Source: JASHVB01 sp049522565 (GTDB lineage: Bacteria; Pseudomonadota; Alphaproteobacteria; Acetobacterales; Acetobacteraceae). Taken from it: a stretch of DNA of 19,508 nt. The position numbers and the translations under genes are program-made. Below are positions 6,735-14,157 of the stretch, in pieces. A model generated the notes under the pieces. It worked only from the letters and a program-made list of their open reading frames with translations, did not search any database and had not been told where the DNA came from. How positions within the stretch are numbered: position 1 is the stretch's first letter; the number at the start of each line of letters is the position of its first letter. The DNA lies in the NCBI GenBank assembly GCA_049522565.1, contig JBEKNT010000103.1, positions 1 to 19,508 of the forward strand. The letters run 5' to 3'.

Positions 6735-9700
6735 TCAGAATTCCACGCCGATGCCGACGCGGCCACCCCAGTTGCCATCGTCGGCCGCGGCGACCCCGCC
6801 ACTGATAAACAGCGGGAAGCTGACAGGGACCCGGTACACGATGTTGAGCGAAGTGCCAACCTCCCCCGCATAGGTTCCGACACCCAGACTGAGCGTCGTC
6901 TTGCCGGGGGCCGACGGGGTGATCTGCGAGGCCATCGCCATGGTCATCGCAATGCCCCGGTTCGCCTGCCGCACGAGACCCTGCACCTGGCCCCAGTTCG
7001 GCACATCCGTACCGTAGATCGCCGGTGCCGCGTTGGTGATCCGCCGCAGGTCGGTCGGCGTGCCGACCGACACCGTGTTCGGCTGGTTGGCGACCGAGTT
7101 GGTGCCCAGGGCGACGCTGTTGGGCGCCGTCACCACCGCATTCTGGCCGATCGCCGTGCCGTTGACCGCCGTGGCCGAGGCGTTGGGGCCGACCGCCACG
7201 GCGTTCATGGCGCCCGCCGTCGCGCCGGTGCCGAACGCCGCGCTGCTGGCATAGTTCGCACTCGCCCCATTGCCGACGGCAGTGGAAGATTGCGTGGTCG
7301 GCGTGCCGCCCGGGGTATAGGCGCTGGACCCGTCGCCATAGGCCGAGCCGCCGTTATCGGCGGTCGCTGCGGCGCCGATGGCGTTCGAGCCGGTCGCCAC
7401 CGCGCCGTTGCCGATCGCCGTAGCGTTGGCGCCGGTGGCCTGGGCGCCCAGGCCGATGGCGATCGCGGCGCTCGCACTCGCCACCGCGCCATTGCCGACG
7501 GCCACCGAGTTCGCGCCACTGCCGGTGGCCCCGTTGCCGAACGCGGCGGCATTCGCGCCGCTACCGGTCGCCCCGGGGCCCACCGCCGTCGCGTTCGCGC
7601 CCGACCCCGTCGCGCTGTTGCCCGCTGCGAACGCCGAGGTGCCGGACGCATTCGCATCGACACCGATCGCCGTCGCATCGGTTGCGGTCGCATTGGTGAA
7701 GGCGCCCACCGCCAAGGCATTGGCACCACCGCCGCCCGTTGCATTGGCAAAGGCGCCGATCGCCGTCGCGTTGGTTGCGGACGCAACGGCCGAGGTGCCG
7801 GCCGCGAGAGCGTTGGTCGCACCCGACGCAGTCGCGCCGGTGCCGATGGCCGCGCTGTTGTTGTTGGTGGCCTGTGAGCCATTGCCCAGCGCTATCGCGT
7901 TCGCGCCGCTGCCGATCGCTCCAGTGCCGGATGCGGACGCATTGGCGGCGTTCGCGATAGACCCGGTGCCGTAGGCGTAGGCGTTGGCGGCCGAGGCGTT
8001 GGCATTCGTGCCGTAGGCGGAGGAATTGGTGGCCGAGGCGTTGGCGCCACTGCCGATGGCGATCGAATTCGCCCCGCTGCCGGTCGCGCCGTTACCCAGT
8101 GACGTGGCGTTGGCTGCCAGCGCGGTCGCGTTGGCGCCGACCGCGGTTCCGGAGGCGATGCTGGCGTTGGCGTTGTAGCCGATCGCCGTGCTGCTGTTGG
8201 CGATTGCCTTGGCGCCGTAGCCGACGGCCGTGGTGTTGGTCGCATTGGCGACCGCGCCAAGGCCGATGGCGGAGCTGTTCGCGCCGCTCGCCAGCGCGTT
8301 CCCGCCGATGGCCAGGTTGCCGGCTTGGGTCGCCTGGGCGTTGGTGCCGATGGCCACGGTGTTGGTTTGCGAGGCAACCGCCGTGCCGCCGATCGCGGTC
8401 GAACCGGTGCCGCCGGCGTTGGCGCCCTGGCCGAGCGCCGAGGCGCCGCTGGCGGCAACGCTGCCCTGGCCGATCGCCGTCGCGTTGGCCGCGGAGGCAT
8501 TGGCGCCCTGGCCGAACGCGCTGGCATTGGCGAAGTTCGCCAGGGTGCCCTGGCCAACCGCGGTGCCGCTGGCCCCTTGCGCGCTGGCGCCGTTGCCGAG
8601 TGCCGTGGCGCTCGTGCCGGTGGCATTGGCGCTGCCGCCGACCGCGGTGGTCAGGCTGTTGGTTGCATTCGCGCCGCCGCCGACCGCGACCGCACCGGCG
8701 GTTGACGCAGTGGCGCTTTCGCCCAGAGCCGTGCTGTTGCTGCCGCTCGCGTTGGCGGTGTAGCCGAGTCCGACGGCGCCTAATGCGCTAGCCGAAGAAT
8801 TCGGCCCGACCGCGGTCGTGCCGCCGGCCGAGGCGTTGCTGTTGTAGCCGACTGCGACGGCGACGGTGCCAGACGCGGCCGCGCCGCTACCGACTGCCAC
8901 CGAGCTGGCGCCCGACGCGTTTGCCGCGTTGCCAAATGCCGCGGCATTGCCGTTGCTGCCGATCGCGCCGGTGCCGACCGCCGTCGCATTGGGGCCTGAA
9001 CCGGACGCAGCGTTGCCCACCGCCACACTGTTCGCGTAGCTGGCGTTGGCATTGATGCCGTATGCGGCGGCGTTTGCGCCGCTGCCCAGCGCGCCCGGGC
9101 CAACCGCCGTCGCGTCTGCGCCTGACCCAGTGCTGTTCTGACCAATCGCGATGGCCCCGCCGCCACTCGCGCTCGAAGTATCGCCGACCGCGACCGAGCT
9201 GCCGCCGCTCGCGTTGGCTGCGTTGCCGAACGCCGAGTCGTTGGTGTTGACGCCGATCGCGCCCGGCCCGACCGCCGTCGAGTTGGCGCCGGCACCGTTG
9301 GCGAAGTGGCCAACAGCAATTGCGCCGCTGCCGAGGCTGTTGGCAGCATTGCCCACCGCCACGCTTTGCAAGCCCGCATTCGTGGCGTTGCCCACCGCGA
9401 CTCCGCCCGCACCTGTTGCATTGGCGGCCGGACCGACGGCGGTGCTGTTGCCCGCTATGGCGCTCGACGAGTCGCCAACCGCCACGGAATTCAAACCCGA
9501 GCTGGTTGCGTTGTAGCCCAGCGCCGTGCTTAGGCCGCCGCTGGCGTTCGCAGCGTTGCCGAACGCCGAGTCGTTGGTGTTGACGCCTTGGGCATTGAGA
9601 CCGACCGCAACGGATGCGCTGCCGTTCGCTTTGGCGCCGGCGCCGACAGCCGTTGCGAGGCCGACCGCGTTGCTGTTCTGGCCTACGGAGGTCGCGTTGG

Positions 9701-10253
9701 CGGCGGCGTTGCTGTTCTGACCAATCGCGATGGCCCCGCTGCCGCTCGCGACCGAGGTGTCGCCGACCGCAACTGAACTGGCACCCGAGCTGGACGCGTT
9801 GACGCCCAGCGCCGTGCTGTTACCGCCGCTGGCATTCGCGCTGCTGCCGAAAGCGGAGTCACTGCCATTGACGCCAACTGCGCCGGTGCCGACCGCCGTC
9901 GAATTGGTGCCGGCGGCGTTCGAGCTGGCGCCATAGGCCGAGCCCGACTCGCCCGCGGCTTTGGTATCGATGCCAATGGCCGTGGAGAAGGGGCTGCTGG
10001 CGTTGGCAGATTCGCCCACCGCAACGGCAGCGGCCCCGGCGTTTGCGGCACTGCCGATCGCAACGGCGTCGGTCGTGGCAGTCGCCGTATAGTTGTTGGA
10101 GCCGATCGCAACGCTGTTGCTGCCAGCGGTTCCGGTCCCAGCGGTGTATTGCGCCAGTGCCGCTGGCGCCGCGGCGGCCACGGCCACGGCGGAAATTCCG
10201 GCGTAGAGCAGGGTGCGATAGCTGACAGATCCGGTGCGCGTATGGTTCATCAT
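6735..10253 (-). CDS. Trimeric autotransporter adhesin (YadA-like) with very long head-repeat region and no stalk
   Basis: With the ATG at 10253 the product is 1172 residues. A signal peptide (MMNHTRTGSVSYRTLLYAGI..., ending AALA before QYTAG) is followed by about 73 head repeats, by my own count, of roughly 14 residues each with the core S-x-A-V-G or A-I-G. This is the YadA left-handed beta-roll pattern. The repeats end in SVGTPTDLRRITN, a neck-like element. A short helix (residues NRGIAMTMAMASQ) and a terminal segment of about 60 residues follow, the YadA anchor, which ends in the aromatic residue Phe (VGIGVEF). Three subunits are expected to form a 12-strand barrel in the outer membrane and display the head. 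Unusually, no coiled-coil stalk separates head and anchor. GGGGAAA lies eight bases before the ATG; an in-frame GTG at 10310 has less support. The small exported protein gene follows after 12 bases. Confidence 0.92.
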   Translation of the reverse strand: MMNHTRTGSVSYRTLLYAGISAVAVAAAAPAALAQYTAGTGTAGSNSVAIGSNNYTATATTDAVAIGSAANAGAAAVAVGESANASSPFSTAIGIDTKAAGESGSAYGASSNAAGTNSTAVGTGAVGVNGSDSAFGSSANASGGNSTALGVNASSSGASSVAVGDTSVASGSGAIAIGQNSNAAANATSVGQNSNAVGLATAVGAGAKANGSASVAVGLNAQGVNTNDSAFGNAANASGGLSTALGYNATSSGLNSVAVGDSSSAIAGNSTAVGPAANATGAGGVAVGNATNAGLQSVAVGNAANSLGSGAIAVGHFANGAGANSTAVGPGAIGVNTNDSAFGNAANASGGSSVAVGDTSSASGGGAIAIGQNSTGSGADATAVGPGALGSGANAAAYGINANASYANSVAVGNAASGSGPNATAVGTGAIGSNGNAAAFGNAANASGASSVAVGSGAAASGTVAVAVGYNSNASAGGTTAVGPNSSASALGAVGLGYTANASGSNSTALGESATASTAGAVAVGGGANATNSLTTAVGGSANATGTSATALGNGASAQGASGTAVGQGTLANFANASAFGQGANASAANATAIGQGSVAASGASALGQGANAGGTGSTAIGGTAVASQTNTVAIGTNAQATQAGNLAIGGNALASGANSSAIGLGAVANATNTTAVGYGAKAIANSSTAIGYNANASIASGTAVGANATALAANATSLGNGATGSGANSIAIGSGANASATNSSAYGTNANASAANAYAYGTGSIANAANASASGTGAIGSGANAIALGNGSQATNNNSAAIGTGATASGATNALAAGTSAVASATNATAIGAFANATGGGGANALAVGAFTNATATDATAIGVDANASGTSAFAAGNSATGSGANATAVGPGATGSGANAAAFGNGATGSGANSVAVGNGAVASASAAIAIGLGAQATGANATAIGNGAVATGSNAIGAAATADNGGSAYGDGSSAYTPGGTPTTQSSTAVGNGASANYASSAAFGTGATAGAMNAVAVGPNASATAVNGTAIGQNAVVTAPNSVALGTNSVANQPNTVSVGTPTDLRRITNAAPAIYGTDVPNWGQVQGLVRQANRGIAMTMAMASQITPSAPGKTTLSLGVGTYAGEVGTSLNIVYRVPVSFPLFISGGVAAADDGNWGGRVGIGVEF
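7065..10155 (-). repeat. Degenerate 42-bp coding repeats of the adhesin head, with larger duplicated blocks
   Basis: The DNA of the head region is a long series of diverged 42-bp units, one per 14-residue repeat. On top of this, longer blocks recur. The unit order DSAFG, STALG, SVAVGD, AIAIGQ appears near the N-terminus and again in shortened or altered form in two later blocks. Near-identical DNA is seen at about 9217-9254 and 9550-9587 (GCCGAACGCCGAGTCGTTGG and its flanks), and at about 9131-9155 and 9712-9736 (CCAATCGCGATGGCCCCG). This indicates growth by segmental duplication or recombination between units. Confidence 0.8.
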
Positions 10254-10836
10254 GTGCGTTTCCCCGATACTGGGCTGGATGCGCGGGCACGGCCGCACGC
10301 CCGTTTTCACGACCTCATGTGCACGTCAGGCAACCCGGTTTCGACGACACCCTCCACCTACCATAGGTTGCATAGTGACAATTTCTGGTTGCATTGCAGA
10401 AATGGACCCGGACGTGTTGCCCATCTGCAACATGGATCGGTCTGATACCAGACAGTTCCGGTCGATTTGCAACAATCATGACGCCGACGATCCAGGTCAA
10501 ATCCCGTGAGTTGGGCGTAGATATCCACAGTCGGTCTTCGGCTGGCATCCGCGGCATTGCCGCGGCCAGTTCCGCCGCTCGCTTTTCGCGTGCTGATAGT
10601 CCGACTCCGTCCCAACCAGTCTGCCGACGCGGCGCCGACGCGCTCGCAGGTCTGCTTTCGTCAATAGTTCCTGCCGCCAGCCCGTGTCCGTGCCGCCTGG
10701 ACGCATCGCCCGGATCGATGGGACACCGCCGAACCCCGAGCCCGGCCCCGACCCGCTTGATTGCGGCCGCCGCTTTGCAAGCCTGGGGCCGCACGGCTAC
10801 GATGCTTGGTCCCCCGCAAACTCGCAAAGGCCTCCC
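10254..10836. promoter_or_regulatory. 583-bp intergenic region between divergent adhesin and glycosyltransferase genes
   Basis: No convincing gene is seen on either strand here. The adhesin-proximal part (about 10360-10485) is AT-richer and holds four copies of GTTGCA or its complement: 10367-10372 and 10388-10393 forward, 10426-10431 and 10468-10473 reverse. The first two lie in GGTTGCAT repeats exactly 21 bp apart. A 23-bp dyad ATTTCTG-9 nt-CAGAAAT spans 10381-10403, and GTCTG-ATAC-CAGAC spans 10440-10453. These look like regulator sites for the adhesin promoter. The distal part is GC-rich with a small hairpin at 10549-10565 (CCGCGGC-ATT-GCCGCGG). No exact -35/-10 pair is called. Confidence 0.45.
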
Positions 10837-11697
10837 ATGCTGGATCGATCGGCGCTGCGTGATTTCCGTCCGCTCATTATGACCCCGAGTCACGACGGCA
10901 CCTTCTGCTTCACCTACATGGCGAGCGTGATCCAGTTGATGGCCTCGGCTCCCGAGGTCGGTCTGCCGATCAATTTCATGTTCCAGGTCGGCGACAGCCT
11001 GGTGACCCGGGCGCGCAACCATCTCGTCGCGCTGTTCCTGTCGGAACCGCAATGGACCCACCTGATGTGGATCGACGCCGATATCGGCTTCTCCGCGGAA
11101 GCGTTTTACCGGCTGCTGTTGAGCGATTTCGACATCGCCGCCGGCGTCTATCCGCTGAAGCGCGAGGACTGGCCCGCGGAGGGGCTGCCGGCCGGCACGA
11201 CGGAGAACGATTTCCGGCAGCTTTACACGCGCTACACCGTCAACTCCGGCCAGGCGAGCGATCCGCATGTCGGCCTGACCATCGACGCCGACGGTTTCAT
11301 GGCGGTGCGCGAGGCGCCCACCGGCTTCATGCTGATCAAACGCCACGTGTTCGAGCGAATGCGCGAGGCTTATCCGGATCTGCACTACAACCCGGACATG
11401 ATCGGCTCGATCGATCCGGCGCTGTATTATCGCTTCTTCGACGTCTCGGTCGATCCCGACTCGAAGCGCTATCTGTCGGAGGACTACACGTTCTGCCGGC
11501 GCTGGGAGGCGATGGGCGGAACGATCCACGTCGATGCGAACTCCAACCTCGCGCACCAGGGCGGCAAGATCTACCGCGGCGATTTCGGTGCGTCGCTGCT
11601 GCGCGACGTGCGTTATGCGGTCACCGCGCCGGTCGGGATGCGGTATGTGATGCACGGTCTGGAGAATCTGCGGCCCAATCCGCCCGGGCCGGTTTGA
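10837..11697 (+). CDS. Putative glycosyltransferase (GT-A fold, DxD type), 286 aa
   Basis: The N-terminus (RPLIMTPSHDGTFCFTYMAS) and the motif GDSLVTRARNHLVALFL precede WIDADIGF, in which Asp80-Ala-Asp82 is a DxD metal and nucleotide-sugar site. AAGVYPLKRE follows, and later APTGFMLIKRHVFERM. The C-terminal part carries SEDYTFCRRWEAMGG and a His (NLAHQGGK) suited to metal ligation. This layout matches small GT-A glycosyltransferases; donor and acceptor are unknown. ATG 10837 is chosen because AAAGG lies six bases upstream and conserved-looking sequence starts there. The in-frame extension from 10684 is Pro-rich and unconvincing. No signal peptide or membrane span is seen, so a cytoplasmic enzyme is expected. 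It is divergent from the adhesin; a role in modifying that Ser/Thr/Asn-rich protein is only a possibility. Confidence 0.78.
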   Translation: MLDRSALRDFRPLIMTPSHDGTFCFTYMASVIQLMASAPEVGLPINFMFQVGDSLVTRARNHLVALFLSEPQWTHLMWIDADIGFSAEAFYRLLLSDFDIAAGVYPLKREDWPAEGLPAGTTENDFRQLYTRYTVNSGQASDPHVGLTIDADGFMAVREAPTGFMLIKRHVFERMREAYPDLHYNPDMIGSIDPALYYRFFDVSVDPDSKRYLSEDYTFCRRWEAMGGTIHVDANSNLAHQGGKIYRGDFGASLLRDVRYAVTAPVGMRYVMHGLENLRPNPPGPV

Positions 11698-11742
11698 TCC
11701 ACGTTTGCCGATTACGCCGCCAGGTCGTGACTCAGTTTGAAA

Positions 11743-11925
11743 TCAGGCGACCCGGCGGTATCCGTAAAGCCAAGCCGCAATGTACGTCCCAAGCGCCCCA
11801 AAAACGAAGCCCGCAGAAAACACGTTGAGGCTGTGCAGTCGGGGCATTCCGGCTTTCCATGCTATGCCGTTGAGCGCGGCGAGAACGATAACGACGCCGA
11901 TCCCGTAAGCAGTTAGGGTGCGCAT
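11743..11925 (-). CDS. Small two-span membrane protein, 60 aa
   Basis: The 60-residue product has two hydrophobic spans (about 5-23 and 34-54) joined by a short basic loop (WKAGMPRLHS) and ends in YGYRRVA. It matches no family I know. I accept it as real because GGGAG stands six bases before the ATG, because it fills an otherwise empty space between the glycosyltransferase and SDR genes, and because the span pattern is coherent. It is convergent with the glycosyltransferase gene, 45 bases from its stop. Confidence 0.6.
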   Translation of the reverse strand: MRTLTAYGIGVVIVLAALNGIAWKAGMPRLHSLNVFSAGFVFGALGTYIAAWLYGYRRVA

Positions 11926-12061
11926 TTGCGACTCCCGTCTGTTTTGCTCCGTCCCGAAGCTGGATTACGGCCACATTCAAACTGCGGCACTGCACGCCGC
12001 CACGGTCTCACGTTGGCTACGGGCAGCGGAGGCCGCTCAGACCAGCGGCTGACCGCGGCGA

Positions 12062-12817
12062 CTACACCACCAACCCACCATCCACATGCAGCGCCTGGCC
12101 GGTGATGTAGCCCGCCGCGGGCGAGGCCAGGAACGCCACCGCCGCCGCCACGTCCTCCGGCAGCCCGATCCGTCCAAGCGGAATCCGCTCCGTCTGCTTC
12201 GCCAGCACTGCCGGGTCGATCGCGCGATGCGCGCCGGCATCCTTGCGGATGAAGCCGGGCACTACCGCGTTCACTGTCACGCCTGATGGAGCCAGTTCGA
12301 TGGCCAGCGCGCGCACCAATGCCTCCAGCCCCGCCTTGGCCGCGGCGGAGGCGGGAAACACCGTGACGTCCGGACGAAACGTGTGGGCAACGAAGCTGGA
12401 CACCGCGACCACGCGCGCATCGCGGCCGCGCCGCAGATGCGGAATCGCAGCGCGCGCCAGGCGGAAGAACGCGCCCTGGATCGCCTCCACCGACAGATCC
12501 ATGGACGCATCGGTCAACATCGCTAACGGCGTGCGATCCGCGAACCCGGCGTTGCTGACCAGCATGTCGAGGCCGCCGAACCGCGCCACCGCTGTTTCCA
12601 CCAGTGCCCCGGCCACTTGCGGTTCGGCAAGGTCGCCGAGCGCCACCTCGGCCGCCGCTCCGGCCGCACGCGCCGCCGCAGCCACCGCCTCGGCGGCATC
12701 GCGGTTGCGGCGCGTGTGTACCAACAGCGCGACGCCCGGCGCCGCCAAAGCGCGACAGACCGCGGCACCGATGCCGCTGGCCGCGCCGGTCACCAGGATG
12801 ACGGATCGATGCGCCAT
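12062..12817 (-). CDS. Short-chain dehydrogenase/reductase (SDR) family protein with altered active site
   Basis: This 251-residue protein has a classical SDR frame. The cofactor loop is TGAASGIG (10-17), followed by GDLAEP, the structural motif SNAG (88-91), the Ser pair VSS (139-141), and the C-terminal ITGQALHVDGG. The usual Tyr-x3-Lys is absent: around the Lys at 161 the sequence is VFPASAAAKAG, giving Ser at Lys-4 and Phe at Lys-7. The active-site Asn of the helix before (normally VNLxGxF) is also missing, since the corresponding stretch is SVEAIQGAFF. It may still bind NAD(P) but need not act as an ordinary alcohol dehydrogenase. AAGGG lies five bases before the ATG. It follows the binding-protein genes by 73 bases on the same strand, with a hairpin between. 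Confidence 0.85.
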   Translation of the reverse strand: MAHRSVILVTGAASGIGAAVCRALAAPGVALLVHTRRNRDAAEAVAAAARAAGAAAEVALGDLAEPQVAGALVETAVARFGGLDMLVSNAGFADRTPLAMLTDASMDLSVEAIQGAFFRLARAAIPHLRRGRDARVVAVSSFVAHTFRPDVTVFPASAAAKAGLEALVRALAIELAPSGVTVNAVVPGFIRKDAGAHRAIDPAVLAKQTERIPLGRIGLPEDVAAAVAFLASPAAGYITGQALHVDGGLVV

Positions 12818-12841
12818 GCTGCCCTTTTCACCTCGAACGTC

Positions 12842-12879
12842 GCCGGTGCGGCGGCCACACGGACCGCCGCCGCACCGGC
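12842..12879 (-). terminator. GC-rich hairpin after the second binding-protein gene
   Basis: A perfect 14-bp inverted repeat (12842-12855 with 12866-12879, GCCGGTGCGGCGGC and its complement) encloses a 10-nt loop. It begins 12 bases after the stop of the minus-strand binding-protein gene and lies before the SDR start. There is no T tract, so it may be a Rho-assisted end, an mRNA-stabilising 3' hairpin, or an attenuator that lowers SDR expression. Confidence 0.45.
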
Positions 12880-12890
12880 ACGCGTCGGCA

Positions 12891-14102
12891 CTACGCGCCG
12901 ACGATCACGTCGCCGAACAGCTCAAACGTCGTGCCGTTCCACTTTTCCAACTGCATCGCCTTCATCGGGTGGTAGTTGGTCGGGCTGGTGTTGATCTCGA
13001 TGCCAGGCAGCAGCAGAGGGTTACCCGGATTATGCAGGTTGGTGGCCTGCTTCATGATGTTCTCGCGCGAGAAGTCGCCGTTGCACTGCTTCAGCACCTT
13101 CAGCATGGTGTCGCTGACGGCATAGGCGGCGATATAGCCGCCGTCGGTCTGGTCGGCGCCGGGCAGATACTTGTCCATGAACGCGCGCCATTCCTTCATG
13201 CCGGCATCGTCCTTCCAGCGCGGATCGGTGGGATCCTTCAGGTATCCCGCGCTGATCATGCCGATGCAATTCTCCGGGCCCGCCGGCTTGATCACCGCAC
13301 CGACCGAAATCGACACGTTGGTCATGAAGAACATCGGCTTCCAGTTCAGGTCGTGCACCTTGCGGATCGCCTGCGCCGCGAATTTCGGCGTGGCAACGAC
13401 CAGCAGCACGTCAGCACCGGAAGCCTGCAACTGCGCGATCTGGCTATCCACGGTGGGATCGGTGACTTCATAGGTCGTCTCGACCACCATCTTGGAATAC
13501 CGGTCCCCCAACACGTCCTTTACGCCGGCCGGATAGTCCTTGCCGAAGTCGTCGTTCTGGTAAATCAGCGCCAGCTTGGCGTCCGGCTTCTGCTGCAGCA
13601 TATATTTCGTGTAGATCTGCGCTTCCGTGCGGTAGCTGGGCTGCCAGCCGATGGTCCACGGAAACTGCTCGTAGTTGCCCCACTTGTTGGCGCCGGTCGC
13701 GACGAAGAGCTGCGGCACCTTGTGCTGGTTCATATAGCGTTCGATGGCGCTGTTGCCTGGCGTGCCCAGCGTGTTGAAGGTGAACGCGACCTTGTCCTGC
13801 TCCACCAATTGGCGGATGTCCTCCACCGTCTTCGGTGGACTGTAGGCATCGTCCAGGGAAATGAAATTGATCTTGTGCCCGGCGACCCCACCCTGCTCGT
13901 TGACCATCTTGTTGAAAAAAGCTTGCTCGAGTTTGCCGAGCGAGCTGTAGGCGGAGGCCGGTCCGCTATACGGGTTGGTGTGGCCGATCTTGATCTCGGT
14001 TGCCGTCACGCCCGGCGTATCCTCGGCCCGCGCCGGCCGCAAGCCGGCCGCCGCCATCGCCGCGGCCGCACCGGCCGTCATTACCGTTCTTCTCCGAATC
14101 AT
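12891..14102 (-). CDS. ABC transporter periplasmic substrate-binding protein, LivK type (downstream copy)
   Basis: The product has 403 residues. An N-terminal export signal with a twin-arginine start (MIRRRTVMTAGAAAAM..., possible cleavage after ARA near 26) precedes a type I periplasmic binding fold of the Leu/Ile/Val and aromatic-compound group. IKIGHTNPYSGP opens the first lobe, then FISLDDAYSPPKTVEDIRQL, NTLGTPGN, LFVATGANKWG, and ALIYQNDDFGKDY. The hinge and second-lobe region carries ASGADVLLVVATPKFAAQAI and TGYLKDPTDP-like sequence. It should capture a small substrate in the periplasm for an ABC importer, perhaps an amino or aromatic acid. No permease or ATPase gene is nearby. GGAAGGGAA precedes the ATG. 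It is a close paralog, of identical length, of the gene 55 bases upstream. Confidence 0.93.
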   Translation of the reverse strand: MIRRRTVMTAGAAAAMAAAGLRPARAEDTPGVTATEIKIGHTNPYSGPASAYSSLGKLEQAFFNKMVNEQGGVAGHKINFISLDDAYSPPKTVEDIRQLVEQDKVAFTFNTLGTPGNSAIERYMNQHKVPQLFVATGANKWGNYEQFPWTIGWQPSYRTEAQIYTKYMLQQKPDAKLALIYQNDDFGKDYPAGVKDVLGDRYSKMVVETTYEVTDPTVDSQIAQLQASGADVLLVVATPKFAAQAIRKVHDLNWKPMFFMTNVSISVGAVIKPAGPENCIGMISAGYLKDPTDPRWKDDAGMKEWRAFMDKYLPGADQTDGGYIAAYAVSDTMLKVLKQCNGDFSRENIMKQATNLHNPGNPLLLPGIEINTSPTNYHPMKAMQLEKWNGTTFELFGDVIVGA

Positions 14103-14124
14103 CCGCGTTCCCTTCCGAAAGCAG

Positions 14125-14146
14125 CGGGCGGCGGACGTGCCGCCCG
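14125..14146 (-). promoter_or_regulatory. Leader hairpin before the downstream binding-protein gene
   Basis: CGGGCGGC at 14125-14132 and GCCGCCCG at 14139-14146 form an 8-bp stem with a 6-nt loop (ACGTCC on the transcribed strand). It lies 23-44 bases before the start codon, just ahead of the Shine-Dalgarno, in the 55-bp gap between the two paralogous genes. It may act as a terminator or processing site for the first gene, or as a translation control element for the second. Confidence 0.45.
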
Positions 14147-14157
14147 TCCCGAGCCTA

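Noticed and set aside
6573..7877. Plus-strand open frames opposite the adhesin (434 codons here, others at 7378-7974 and 8099-8791)
   Set aside because: They are low-complexity Arg/Gly or Ala/Pro repeats produced by reading the 42-bp head repeats backwards; no start signal or family feature is present.
7065..10155. CRISPR-like or satellite repeat array
   Set aside because: The periodicity is a coding 14-residue protein repeat with diverged DNA, without identical repeats and unique spacers.
10521..10529. DnaA-box-like ATATCCACA
   Set aside because: A single copy with one mismatch to the consensus, with no partner boxes, AT-rich unwinding element or replication gene nearby.
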